Assembly: GCA_040007095.1 (NCBI GenBank)
Contig: JBDTVS010000216.1
Coordinates: 1-57,773, forward strand
Reading direction: 5' to 3'
Source of the DNA: JBDTVS01 sp040007095
Lineage (GTDB): Bacteria > Acidobacteriota > Vicinamibacteria > Vicinamibacterales > CAVVIG01
DNA length: 57,773 nucleotides
In this document: piece by piece, positions 25,253 through 33,904 of the stretch
Position numbering within the stretch: the stretch's first letter is position 1
Layout: each line of letters starts with the position of its first letter
The notes under the pieces: model-generated
The model's database searches: none
What the model saw: the letters and a program-made list of their open reading frames with translations, nothing else
What the model was told of the DNA's origin: nothing
Made by a program: the position numbers and the translations under genes

Positions 25253-26871
25253 TAGCGCCGTCCCTCGGCAGCGTTCAGGGGCTTGCCGTCGGGACCGCAC
25301 GGCAGCGCGTCGAGAAACTTCGCCGCCGGATTCGACGACGCCGCCACCAGCGCTGGCGACGCGTTGCAGTTCGCCGCGGTCACTCCCGCGTACTGCGGAT
25401 TGACGCGCTCGATGATGTGCTGGACCGACGTTTCGAGGCGGTGCAGGAAGGGCGCCGGATAGAGCCCCATCCAGACCGCGAGGATCAACAGCGGCGCAAA
25501 CGTCGCGAACTCCCGGTGACTGATGTCGAGCAGATGCTCGTTCTTCGGGTTTTCAATCTTCCCGAACATCGTCCGTTGATAGAGATACAGCATGTAGGCC
25601 GCGCCGAGGACGACACCGCTCGCCGCGAAGGCCGCCCAGACCTTGCTCGCCACGAAGACACCCTGCAGGATCAGGAACTCGCCGATGAAGCCGTTCAGCG
25701 CCGGCAAGCCAATCGACGACATCGTCATCACCAGGAAAATGGCCGCGTAGACCGGCATCACTTTCGACAGGCCGCCGTACTCCGAAATCTCCCGCGTATG
25801 GCGGCGCTCGTAGACCACGCCCACGAGCAGGAAGAGCGCGCCGGTCGAAATCCCGTGATTGAGCTGCTGGATGATGCTGCCGGTAATGCCGACGGGATTG
25901 AGCGCGAACATGCCGAGCATGACCATCGCCATGTGGCTGACCGACGAATACGCCACCAGCCGCTTCCAGTCCTTCTGCGCGAGCGCCACCAGCGCACCGT
26001 AGACAATGCCGATGATGCAGAGGAGCGCGACCATCGGCACGAAATGGCGGGTGGCGTCCGGCAGGATGGGCAGGCTGAACCGGAGGAACCCGTAGGTGCC
26101 CATCTTCAGGAGAACGGCCGCCAGAATCACCGAGCCGGCCGTCGGCGCGTCGGTATGCGCATCGGGCAGCCAGGTGTGGAACGGGAACATCGGCACCTTG
26201 ATGGCGAAGCCGAGAAAGAACGCCAGGAACACCCACCACTGCAGCTCGTAGGGCAGGCTGAGCTTGTGGAACTGGGTCACGTCGAACGTATACACGCCGG
26301 TCGCGGTGTGGTTGTAGAAGTAGATCGCCAGAATGCCGAGCAGCATGACCACGCTGCCGACCAGGGTGTAGAGGAAGAACTTGATCGCCGAGTACAACCG
26401 GTTCGAGCTGCCCCAGATGCCGATCAAGAAGTACATCGGCACCAACATGACTTCCCAGAACAGGAAGAAGAGCAGGAAGTCGAGCGACATGAAGGCGCCG
26501 AGCATCCCGGTCTGGAGGACCAGTAGAAAGACGTAGTACTCCTTGGTCCGCTCGGTGATCGCGTTCCACGACGAGATCATCGCAATCGAGCCCATCATCG
26601 TGGTCAGCAGGATCAACAGCACGCTGAAACCGTCGACGCCGAGGAAATAATCGGCGCCGACTGAGGGGATCCACGGCGCCCGCTCGACGAACTGGAACGC
26701 CGTGCTCGAGGAGTCGTACCAGAACCAGAGCGGCACGGAGATGACGAAGCCGAGAAACGCCGTGGCATTCGCGATCCAGCGGATGACATTCTCCTGCCGC
26801 TTGTTCACGAGCAGCACGATGAACGCGCCAAAGAGCGGCGTGAAGAGAATGATCGAAAGGTAGTGAGTCAT
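25252..26871 (-). CDS. nuoM: NADH-quinone oxidoreductase subunit M
   Basis: 539 residues, antiporter-like subunit. Landmarks: FFLFWEVMLVPMYFLIGIWG (key Glu), GFAIKVPMFPFHTWLPDAHT (key Lys), KDWKRLVAYSSVSHMAMVML and GLPALNGFIGEFLIL. The final 60 residues after HIIERVNP are a non-conserved hydrophilic tail. An 80-base spacer with a CGCAGAG-type repeat separates it from nuoL. Confidence 0.95.
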   Translation of the reverse strand: MTHYLSIILFTPLFGAFIVLLVNKRQENVIRWIANATAFLGFVISVPLWFWYDSSSTAFQFVERAPWIPSVGADYFLGVDGFSVLLILLTTMMGSIAMISSWNAITERTKEYYVFLLVLQTGMLGAFMSLDFLLFFLFWEVMLVPMYFLIGIWGSSNRLYSAIKFFLYTLVGSVVMLLGILAIYFYNHTATGVYTFDVTQFHKLSLPYELQWWVFLAFFLGFAIKVPMFPFHTWLPDAHTDAPTAGSVILAAVLLKMGTYGFLRFSLPILPDATRHFVPMVALLCIIGIVYGALVALAQKDWKRLVAYSSVSHMAMVMLGMFALNPVGITGSIIQQLNHGISTGALFLLVGVVYERRHTREISEYGGLSKVMPVYAAIFLVMTMSSIGLPALNGFIGEFLILQGVFVASKVWAAFAASGVVLGAAYMLYLYQRTMFGKIENPKNEHLLDISHREFATFAPLLILAVWMGLYPAPFLHRLETSVQHIIERVNPQYAGVTAANCNASPALVAASSNPAAKFLDALPCGPDGKPLNAAEGRR

Positions 26872-26877
26872 AAGAAT

Positions 26878-26935
26878 TTAACCGCAGGGCGCGTCGAGCA
26901 CGCAGAGAGCGCTGTTCCCGGCATCCTCCGCGGTG
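26878..26935. repeat. Dispersed CGCAGAG-type repeat, copy 1
   Basis: AACCGCAGGGCGCGTCGAG, then CACGCAGAGAG, and CCTCCGCGGTGA in the opposite orientation. It resembles the element at 40809-40864 and sits in the nuoL-nuoM spacer inside the operon. Confidence 0.45.
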
Positions 26936-26950
26936 AGCGTGATCATGCGA

Positions 26951-29176
26951 TCACCTCGAGAACAGATACACCGTCACGAACGCAAAGACGCCGAACAGCA
27001 TCAGCAGCGCGTAATTCTGGACCAGGCCGCTCTGCACCTTGCGGAACCAGAAACTGGCTTCTTCGCAGATGCGGCCCACGAGGTTGACCAGGCCGTCGAC
27101 GATCGTCCGATCGGTCAGGCTGGAGAACCAGGCGCTGATCACCGTCACCCAACTCGTGCCGTTGACGGCGCCGTCGACCACGCGGCGATCGAATGTCCAC
27201 AGGCCGCGGCCGCTCGCGAACGTGCCCGCGACGACGGTCGCATTGTAGACCTCGTCGACGTAGTACTTGTTCGACAGCGTCCGATGCGCGCCCGCCCACT
27301 GGTTCTTCAGGCCTTCTGAGATCTCCGGGCTGGTCACGTAGAACTTGTTCGCGAGCCAGATGCCGAAAGCGGCAATGAAGACCGACAGCGCCATCAGCCC
27401 CAGTTCGAGGCCGCGTGAGCCGTGTTCGGTCTCTTCCGCGGCCGCGCCGGCGTGCTCCCCGGCTTCGGTGCCGGCAGGGCTCGCGGCCGCCGCGACGTGC
27501 GACTCCGACGCGGTAAAGCTCGGCTCCAGGAAGTGCTCGATCGCGTTGCCGCCGCCAAGCGCCCCCGGAATGCCGAAAAGGCCGACGAAGACTGCGCCAA
27601 TCGCCAGCACGATGAGGGGGAACGTCATTGGCCTCGGCGATTCGTGCGGTCCGTGCCACGGGCCGTGACCGTGACCGTGACCCCCATGAGCGTCGTGATG
27701 ATCATCGTGCGCCGCGCCGTGGACGGCCGCGACGTGCGTGTCCCCGGCAGACGCCATGGCCGGCATCGAGACGCTGGCGTGCCCAGCGGTTTCCCATGCC
27801 GGACCGCGGTACGCGCCAAGAAACGTCATCGCCACCAGGCGGAACATATAGAACGCCGTCATCAGCGCCGTCGCGACGGCCAGGACCCAGATGACGTGGT
27901 TGTGCTGGAAGGCGCGATAAAGGATCTCGTCCTTGCTGAAGAACCCGGCGAAGGGCGGAATGCCGGCGATCGCCAGCGTGCCGACGAACATGGTCGCGTA
28001 GGTCACCGGCAGGTATTTCCTGAGGCCACCCATGTGGCGCATGTCCTGTTCGCCCCCCATCGCGTGGATCACCGAACCGCTGCCGAGGAACAACAGCGCC
28101 TTGAAGAACGCGTGCGTCATCAGATGGAACGCCCCGGCCGAAAACGCCCCCACGCCCATCGCGGTGAACATGTAGCCGAGCTGCGATACCGTCGAATAGG
28201 CGAGCACCCGCTTGATGTCGTACTGCACCAGGCCGATCGAGGCCGCCATCAGCGCCGTCAGCACGCCAACCACGGCGATGATCGCCATGACCTGCGGCGC
28301 GTGCGAAAACAGCACCGCGTTGCGGCCGACCATGTACACGCCGGCCGTCACCATGGTCGCCGCGTGAATCAGCGCGGAAACAGGCGTCGGGCCTTCCATC
28401 GCGTCTGGCAGCCAGACATACAGCGGAATCTGCGCGCTCTTCCCGGTCGCGCCGACGAACAGAAACAGGCAGATGAAGGACAGCACGCCGAAGTGCGCCG
28501 TCTCGACGGGCATCGTGGCGGCCGCGTTCTGCACGGCGCGGAAATCGAGCGTACCAAACGTGGAATAGATGAGAAAGACGCCGAGCACGAATCCCCAGTC
28601 GCCGACCCGGTTGGTGATGAACGCCTTCTTGCCTGCATCCGAGGCGCTCTTCTTTTCGTACCAGTAGCCAATCAGCAGGTACGAGCACAGACCAACGCCT
28701 TCCCACCCGACGAACATCACCAGGAAGTTGTTGCCCAGCACCAGCATGAGCATGAAGAAACAGAACAGATTCAGGTAGCAGAAGAAGCGCGCGACACCGC
28801 CGCGAGGCTCGTCCGCCATATAGGCCGTCGAATAGACGTGGATGAGCGTGCCGATACCGGTCACGACGAGCAGCATCATCGCCGACAGCGGATCGAGCCG
28901 GAATCCCCAGGGCACCTGGAAGCCGCCCATCCCGCCGTTGCCCAACTGCAGCGGAATCGTCGGGATCCACTGCGCGACGGTGACATCGAACGCGCGTTCG
29001 GCCGAGGGGAGCGCCAGCAACTGGAAGAACGCCACGAGCGACAGCCCAAGCGCCGCCGCCATCATCACGCAGGCGACAACCCCCGCGGTGCGGCGCGAGA
29101 ACGAACGAATGCCGATGAAACCGTTGACGGCGGCCCCGATGCCAGGAAGAAGCGGAATCAACCAGATGTAACGCAT
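26951..29176 (-). CDS. nuoL: NADH-quinone oxidoreductase subunit L
   Basis: 741 residues, larger than average. Antiporter-like core with FVGWEGVGLCSYLLIGYWY (E159), GATGKSAQIPLYVWLPDAME (K245) and a long C-terminal lateral amphipathic helix region. Residues 479-511 form a striking His-rich loop (DDHHDAHGGHGHGHGPWH), and another Ala/Glu-rich loop follows at about 550-590. These insertions lie between conserved helices. Histidine clusters can bind metal ions, but no role is known here. Confidence 0.95.
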   Translation of the reverse strand: MRYIWLIPLLPGIGAAVNGFIGIRSFSRRTAGVVACVMMAAALGLSLVAFFQLLALPSAERAFDVTVAQWIPTIPLQLGNGGMGGFQVPWGFRLDPLSAMMLLVVTGIGTLIHVYSTAYMADEPRGGVARFFCYLNLFCFFMLMLVLGNNFLVMFVGWEGVGLCSYLLIGYWYEKKSASDAGKKAFITNRVGDWGFVLGVFLIYSTFGTLDFRAVQNAAATMPVETAHFGVLSFICLFLFVGATGKSAQIPLYVWLPDAMEGPTPVSALIHAATMVTAGVYMVGRNAVLFSHAPQVMAIIAVVGVLTALMAASIGLVQYDIKRVLAYSTVSQLGYMFTAMGVGAFSAGAFHLMTHAFFKALLFLGSGSVIHAMGGEQDMRHMGGLRKYLPVTYATMFVGTLAIAGIPPFAGFFSKDEILYRAFQHNHVIWVLAVATALMTAFYMFRLVAMTFLGAYRGPAWETAGHASVSMPAMASAGDTHVAAVHGAAHDDHHDAHGGHGHGHGPWHGPHESPRPMTFPLIVLAIGAVFVGLFGIPGALGGGNAIEHFLEPSFTASESHVAAAASPAGTEAGEHAGAAAEETEHGSRGLELGLMALSVFIAAFGIWLANKFYVTSPEISEGLKNQWAGAHRTLSNKYYVDEVYNATVVAGTFASGRGLWTFDRRVVDGAVNGTSWVTVISAWFSSLTDRTIVDGLVNLVGRICEEASFWFRKVQSGLVQNYALLMLFGVFAFVTVYLFSR

Positions 29177-29296
29177 GTTTGTGTGTGGGCTGGTGGGTCT
29201 TCCCCCCTTGGCCCGCCGACCTACCCGCCTAGGTCCCCACCCGTCCTAATGCCCGCGACCGTCCCACCTGCCCTACCCGTGCCCAGCCCGCCTGTC
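29177..29296. repeat. G-rich tandem-like repeat spacer between nuoK and nuoL
   Basis: On the minus strand this 120-base spacer consists of related blocks such as TAGGACAGGCGGGCTGG, TAGGGCAGGTGGGACGG, TAGGACGGGTGGGGAC and TAGGCGGGTAGG. It encodes nothing convincing. With many GGG runs it could form G-quadruplex structure in the transcript. Confidence 0.6.
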
Positions 29297-29599
29297 CTAC
29301 CACCGCATCAAGTTCATCTCGTCGATGTTGACGGTCTCTTTGTTCCGGTAGAAGGCCAGGATGATTCCGAGTCCCACGGCGGCTTCCGCCGCGGCGACCG
29401 CGATGACGAAGACCGCGAACACCTGTCCCACCACGTGGTGCAACTGATTCGAGAACGCGACCAGGTTGATGTTCACCGCGTTCAAGATCAGCTCGATCGA
29501 CATGAAGATGATGATGATGTTGCGGCGTACCATGACGCCGACCACACCGATCATGAACAGGGCCGCGGACAGCAGCAGGTAGTGAGTAGGAGTAATCAT
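29297..29599 (-). CDS. nuoK: NADH-quinone oxidoreductase subunit K
   Basis: 100 residues, the normal NuoK length, starting MITPTHYLLLSAALFMIGV. Three TM helices with the conserved Glu residues in MSIELILNAVNINLVAF and IAVAAAEAAVGLGIILAFYR. The start overlaps the nuoJ stop (TGATG). Confidence 0.96.
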   Translation of the reverse strand: MITPTHYLLLSAALFMIGVVGVMVRRNIIIIFMSIELILNAVNINLVAFSNQLHHVVGQVFAVFVIAVAAAEAAVGLGIILAFYRNKETVNIDEMNLMRW

Positions 29600-30120
29600 C
29601 AAAGTTCCCGTTTCGCCAGCACGATGGCGCCGATCATCGCCACCAGCAGGAGCATCGAGGCGATCTCGAACGGAATCAAATAGCTCGTGTACAGCAGCCA
29701 ACCCACCTGCTCGGTGTTGCCGCTGACCGGCATAGGCACCGCCGCCACCGCGGCCGTCACTGGTCGCCCGGTCTCGTTGACCCCGATGAGCCCGACCGCT
29801 ACCAGTTCCATCAGCACAGCGACTGATAGCCCGAATCCGAGCTTCGAGCGCCGGCGCGGGTCCTGATGTGCCTCGGGCGGCCGCTTCAAGTTCACCAGCA
29901 TGACGACGAACAGATACAGCACGACGATGCCGCCGGCGTAGACCAGCACCTGGATGACCGCGAGAAACGGCGCCGACAGCAGCACGTACAGGGCCGCGAC
30001 GAACAGGAAATCGAGCACCAGGAACAGCACGCTGTGGACGGTGTCCTTGGTGGTGACTACCAGCACCGCGAACCCGAGAATGAATGCCGCCAGGGTGTAG
30101 AACGCGATCGCCTCGCCCAT
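29599..30120 (-). CDS. nuoJ: NADH-quinone oxidoreductase subunit J
   Basis: 173 residues from the ATG overlapping the nuoH stop (TAATG). Five TM helices. VLVYAGGIVVLYLFVVMLVN is the NuoJ signature. It forms part of the proton-translocation path next to NuoK. In most operons nuoI lies between nuoH and nuoJ; here it is missing and the two genes touch. Confidence 0.95.
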   Translation of the reverse strand: MGEAIAFYTLAAFILGFAVLVVTTKDTVHSVLFLVLDFLFVAALYVLLSAPFLAVIQVLVYAGGIVVLYLFVVMLVNLKRPPEAHQDPRRRSKLGFGLSVAVLMELVAVGLIGVNETGRPVTAAVAAVPMPVSGNTEQVGWLLYTSYLIPFEIASMLLLVAMIGAIVLAKREL

Positions 30121-31148
30121 TACCACATCACCATCAGGACCTTGACGATACCGGTGACCACGAGATTGCAGATCGCCAATGGAATCAGCACCTTCCAGCC
30201 CAGGCGCATCAACTGGTCGTAGCGATAGCGCGGCAACGTGGCGCGCACCCAGATGAAGAGGTACAGGAAGACGAACGTCTTGAGCAGAAACCAGGTCCAG
30301 CTCGGGATCAGATCCAGAAACCCGAGGAACGCGATGTTGGGGAACGGCCGCAGCCAGCCGCCGAAAAACAACGTCGTCGCCACCGACGCGACGACGATCA
30401 TGTTGGCGTACTCGGCGAGGAAGAACAGCGCGAAGCGCATCCCGCTGTACTCGGTATGAAAGCCCCCGGTCAGCTCCTGTTCGGCCTCCGGCATGTCGAA
30501 CGGCGCGCGGTTGGTCTCGGCCAGGCCGCCGATGAAGAAAATGACGAACGCCACCGGCTGGACGAACGCGAACCACACGTTCTGGTTGTACTGCGCGTTG
30601 ACGATCTCGACCATGCTGAGCGAGCCGGACATCAGAATCACGCTGACCAGGGTCAACGTCACGGCAACTTCATAGCTGATGAGCTGTGCCGACGCGCGCA
30701 GGCTCGCGAGCAGCGGGTATTTGCTGTTCGACGCGTAGCCCGCGAGGATGATCCCGTAGACGCCGACCGAGGCCACCGACACCACGTAGAGCAGGCCGAC
30801 GTTCACATCGGTGATGAAGAGCGAGACGCGCCGGCCGAACAGGCTGACCTCCGGTCCGAACGGGATCACCGCGTACACGATCAGCGCGGGTACCATCGAG
30901 ATGATCGGCGCCGCCGTGAACACCCACTTGTCGGCCCGCACCGGCGTGATGTCCTCTTTGATCATCAGCTTGACGGCGTCGGCGACCGGCTGGAGGATGC
31001 CGTAGGGTCCGACCCGCATCGGACCGAGCCGCGACTGGGTCCACGCGATGACTTTGCGCTCGAGGAGCACCATGTAGGTGACGCCCACGAGCGTGGCGTT
31101 GAGGACAATCAGGATCTTGAGCAACGGCACGACGAACGAATCGATCAT
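30120..31148 (-). CDS. nuoH: NADH-quinone oxidoreductase subunit H
   Basis: 342 residues, eight TM helices. ERKVIAWTQSRLGPMRVGPY and NRAPFDMPEAEQELTGGFHT are the family signatures; the latter contains the quinone-chamber acidic residues. It links the membrane arm to the peripheral arm. The ATG overlaps the nuoD stop (ATGA). Confidence 0.96.
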   Translation of the reverse strand: MIDSFVVPLLKILIVLNATLVGVTYMVLLERKVIAWTQSRLGPMRVGPYGILQPVADAVKLMIKEDITPVRADKWVFTAAPIISMVPALIVYAVIPFGPEVSLFGRRVSLFITDVNVGLLYVVSVASVGVYGIILAGYASNSKYPLLASLRASAQLISYEVAVTLTLVSVILMSGSLSMVEIVNAQYNQNVWFAFVQPVAFVIFFIGGLAETNRAPFDMPEAEQELTGGFHTEYSGMRFALFFLAEYANMIVVASVATTLFFGGWLRPFPNIAFLGFLDLIPSWTWFLLKTFVFLYLFIWVRATLPRYRYDQLMRLGWKVLIPLAICNLVVTGIVKVLMVMW

Positions 31149-32272
31149 CGGTCGACCTCGCCGAGCACGACGTCGAGCGACCCGATCAGCGCGACCACAT
31201 CGGCGACGAGGTGGCCTTTGATCAACGTCCGCAGCCCCTGGAGGTTGCAGAACGAGGGCGGTCTGACGCGGAAGCGGTACGGGTTGGTTGATTTCCCGTC
31301 GCTGACAATGAAGTAGCCCAGCTCGCCTTTGGGCGACTCGATCGCATGGTAGGTTTCGCCGGCCGGCGGCTTGATGAGGCGTGGGACTTTCCCCACGATC
31401 GGCCCTTCCGGAATCCCTTCGGTCGCCTGGCGGACGATCCGCACCGACTGCTTGAACTCCTCCATCCGGACCAGATAGCGATCGTAGGTGTCACCGACCG
31501 TGCCCAGAGGCACGTCGAACTCGACCTCGTCGTACGCGGCGTAGGGCTCGTCCTTGCGGACGTCGCGCGGGACGCCCGAACCGCGCAGCGGCGGTCCGCA
31601 CAGCCCCAGCCCAACCGCGTTCGGGCCCGAGATCACGCCGATGCCTTTGGTCCGCTCGAGCCAGATGCGGTTGTGCGTCAGCAGCTCTTCGTACTCGTAG
31701 AGCTTGCCGTCCATGATGCGGCAGAACTCGAGCACCTTCTTGTCCCAGCCCGGAGGAATGTCGAGGGGCAGTCCGCCGATCCGCATCGAGTTGTAGGTCA
31801 GACGCGCGCCGCAGAACTCCTCGAACAGGTCGAGAATCAGCTCCCGTTCGCGGAACGCGTAGAGAAACACGGTCATTGCCCCGATGTCCATCGCGTGGGT
31901 GCCCACCCACAGGCAATGGCTGGCGATGCGCTGCAGCTCGCACAGAATCGTGCGGACATAACGCGCGCGGCGCGGCACCTCGATCTGCAGCATCTTCTCG
32001 ACCGTCTCGCAGTAGCCGACGTTGCTGGTCGCGGCGGCAACGTAGTCCATCCGATCGGTGAGCAGAATAATCTGCGTCCAGTTGCGGTTCTCGCTGAGCT
32101 TCTCTATCCCGCGGTGCAGATAGCCGATCACGGTGTCGGCATCGACCACCGTCTCGCCATCGAGCCGGAGCACCACCCGCAGCACGCCGTGCGTGCTTGG
32201 ATGCTGCGGGCCCATGTTCAGCACGAGCTCGTTGGTGTCGAACATCGCGCCGCGAACGGTTTCTGTCGCCAT
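31145..32272 (-). CDS. nuoD: NADH-quinone oxidoreductase subunit D
   Basis: 375 residues from ATG 32272, with a TTG two codons earlier as alternative. Hydrogenase-like 49 kDa subunit: NMGPQHPSTHGVLR carries the quinone-site His, DRMDYVAA and the C-terminal GEVDR ending are conserved. It shapes the quinone site together with NuoB, whose gene is not in the window. It is a separate gene from nuoC, not the nuoCD fusion. Confidence 0.96.
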   Translation of the reverse strand: MATETVRGAMFDTNELVLNMGPQHPSTHGVLRVVLRLDGETVVDADTVIGYLHRGIEKLSENRNWTQIILLTDRMDYVAAATSNVGYCETVEKMLQIEVPRRARYVRTILCELQRIASHCLWVGTHAMDIGAMTVFLYAFRERELILDLFEEFCGARLTYNSMRIGGLPLDIPPGWDKKVLEFCRIMDGKLYEYEELLTHNRIWLERTKGIGVISGPNAVGLGLCGPPLRGSGVPRDVRKDEPYAAYDEVEFDVPLGTVGDTYDRYLVRMEEFKQSVRIVRQATEGIPEGPIVGKVPRLIKPPAGETYHAIESPKGELGYFIVSDGKSTNPYRFRVRPPSFCNLQGLRTLIKGHLVADVVALIGSLDVVLGEVDR

Positions 32273-32333
32273 AGTCAATCGAATGGCCGCAAGGCCGGAC
32301 GGCGGGATGACCGATAGGACAGGGAGCGCGCAC

Positions 32334-33197
32334 TCATTCGATGTCCGCCTCTTCGCGCGCCTGCCGCAGCTTCAGCCAGTCGAGCGGATTTTCCATGAGC
32401 AGTTCGCCGGGACCCTCGAGCGGGTAGTCCTTCCGCTGCGGAAAGCCCTGCCAGTCTTCCGGCATGAGAATGCGACGACGATCCGGGTGGCCGGTGATGT
32501 TCAACCCGAACATGTCGAACATTTCGCGCTCCAGCCAATCGGCCGCCAGCCAAATGCCCGTGACCGACGCCATCGGCTGGTGCTCCGAGACCTTGATCTT
32601 CACGCGCACGCGATGCCGGTGCCGAATCGAATACAGCATGTAGATCACGTCGAAGCGCTCGGCACGCGGCGGCCAATCCGTCGCCGTGATGTCGGAACAG
32701 TAGTCGAACAGCGCGTCCGGCGCGTCGCGTAGATGCCGCGCGACCGACAGCAACAGTGCCACCGGCACGATGATCGTCCAGTCGCCAAGATAGTAGCTGA
32801 CCTGCGACACCGAGTCCGGAATCGCGGCCTGCAGCGAGGCAATGAACGGCGGCAGCGCGACACCAGCGGGCGGTGGCGGATCGGGCGGGCCCGATGGCGG
32901 CGCAGCCTTGGGCGGTTCATGCGCCGCCGCCTTCGCTGGAGGCTTGGCGGCCGATGCGTGGGCCGGTTTGGGCGTCGCGGCAGCGGCCGGCCGAGCAGCA
33001 GGCGCGGGCGTTTTCGCCGGTGGCGTCGGGGGCGCCGCGACAGTCGCAGGCGCCGATGCGTGGGCCGTCTCGTCAGCAGAGGGCGACGACCCCGCTGCGG
33101 CCGGGGTCGCAGATCGAGCGTCGGATGCCGCGGACGGGTCCTGCGCAACAGCCGGCGGCGTTGCCGGGGGCAACGGATTCTGCGAATCGTCAGCCAT
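32334..33197 (-). CDS. nuoC: NADH-quinone oxidoreductase subunit C with long Pro/Ala-rich N-terminus
   Basis: 287 residues. The conserved 30 kDa domain spans about 116-280: VARHLRDAPDALFDYCSDIT, WLEREMFDMFGLNITGHPD and ILMPEDWQGFPQRKDYPL. Residues 1-115 are a low-complexity tail of Pro, Ala, Lys and Ser (KPPAKAAAHEPPKAAPPSG) that NuoC normally lacks. No internal Met or clear site marks a shorter start before the domain, so the extension seems to be translated. The gene is followed by nuoD after 61 bases; the 158 bases before it, where nuoB would be expected, hold no gene. Confidence 0.92.
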   Translation of the reverse strand: MADDSQNPLPPATPPAVAQDPSAASDARSATPAAAGSSPSADETAHASAPATVAAPPTPPAKTPAPAARPAAAATPKPAHASAAKPPAKAAAHEPPKAAPPSGPPDPPPPAGVALPPFIASLQAAIPDSVSQVSYYLGDWTIIVPVALLLSVARHLRDAPDALFDYCSDITATDWPPRAERFDVIYMLYSIRHRHRVRVKIKVSEHQPMASVTGIWLAADWLEREMFDMFGLNITGHPDRRRILMPEDWQGFPQRKDYPLEGPGELLMENPLDWLKLRQAREEADIE

Positions 33198-33355
33198 CTA
33201 GTGTGATGTCTCCGACGGCGGCGACGCGATCACGGCCCGCTGCCGGGATCGCCAGGCGCGGAGCCCGCCCTTCCTGGAAACACGGCCGAATCGCGCCACA
33301 CCGCGACTCGAGCTTCCCGGCCCGGAACAAGGCCACGCACGTCGGAGCCTGGACA

Positions 33356-33712
33356 CTATGCCCACTCCAGCGCGCCCTTCTGCCAGGCGTAGTAGTAGCC
33401 GACGATCAGGATGAAGATGAAGACGACCATCTCGATCAGACCGAACAGCAGCAACTTGTCGAAGATCACCGCCCACGGAAACATGAAGACGGTCTCGACA
33501 TCGAAGATGACGAACAGCATCGCCACGAGGTAGTAGCGGATGCTGTAGCGGTCGCGCGCCCCGGTCATCGGCTCGATCCCACACTCGTACGGTTCGAGCT
33601 TGACCTTGTTGTATTTTTCCGAATGCAACAAGCTCGAAAACACGAGCGTGAACAGCGCGAATCCGGTCGCGACCACCACGAAGATGGCTATGGGGATATA
33701 GGCTGAAATCAT
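33356..33712 (-). CDS. nuoA: NADH-quinone oxidoreductase subunit A
   Basis: 118 residues with three TM helices. YECGIEPMTGARDRYSIRYY and LFVIFDVETVFMFPWAVIF are the NuoA signatures, including the loop Cys and the conserved acidic pair. It is the first gene of the operon, 45 bases or so after the predicted transcription start. Confidence 0.95.
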   Translation of the reverse strand: MISAYIPIAIFVVVATGFALFTLVFSSLLHSEKYNKVKLEPYECGIEPMTGARDRYSIRYYLVAMLFVIFDVETVFMFPWAVIFDKLLLFGLIEMVVFIFILIVGYYYAWQKGALEWA

Positions 33713-33762
33713 GAAGATGATGTGCCGCGAGACACTCCCGCGGCGATTGGAAAAGCGTTGGG

Positions 33763-33791
33763 TTTATAACATGCGACCTCTGGGGTGTCAA
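33763..33791 (-). promoter_or_regulatory. Consensus sigma70 promoter of the nuo operon
   Basis: On the minus strand TTGACA (33791-33786), a 17-base spacer and TATAAA (33768-33763). This is close to ideal. Predicted start of transcription is near 33756, about 45 bases before the nuoA ATG. Confidence 0.8.
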
Positions 33792-33868
33792 GAAACAGCC
33801 TGACGGAGGCCGTGAGAATGGCTCTCTGCAACCTACACATTTCAAACCAGTTCGAGCCATCGATTTTC

Positions 33869-33898
33869 TTGACGCTGCCGAAAACGCGGACCTATACT
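33869..33898 (+). promoter_or_regulatory. Sigma70-type promoter giving a leaderless VWFA transcript
   Basis: TTGACG (33869-33874), an 18-base spacer and TATACT (33893-33898). The predicted start of transcription, six or seven bases on, coincides with the GTG at 33905. Confidence 0.65.
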
Positions 33899-33904
33899 CA
33901 TGGG

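Noticed and set aside
27422..29683. A plus-strand open frame of 753 codons opposite nuoL/nuoK
   Set aside because: It is the complement of well-conserved nuo genes, with His/Arg/Asp-rich nonsense composition. High GC produces long antisense frames.
30110..30125. Possible nuoI between nuoH and nuoJ
   Set aside because: The two genes overlap by one base, leaving no room for a ferredoxin-type subunit.
33198..33355. Possible nuoB between nuoA and nuoC
   Set aside because: The gap is only 158 bases and encodes no Cys-Cys or CxxxCP motif in any frame.
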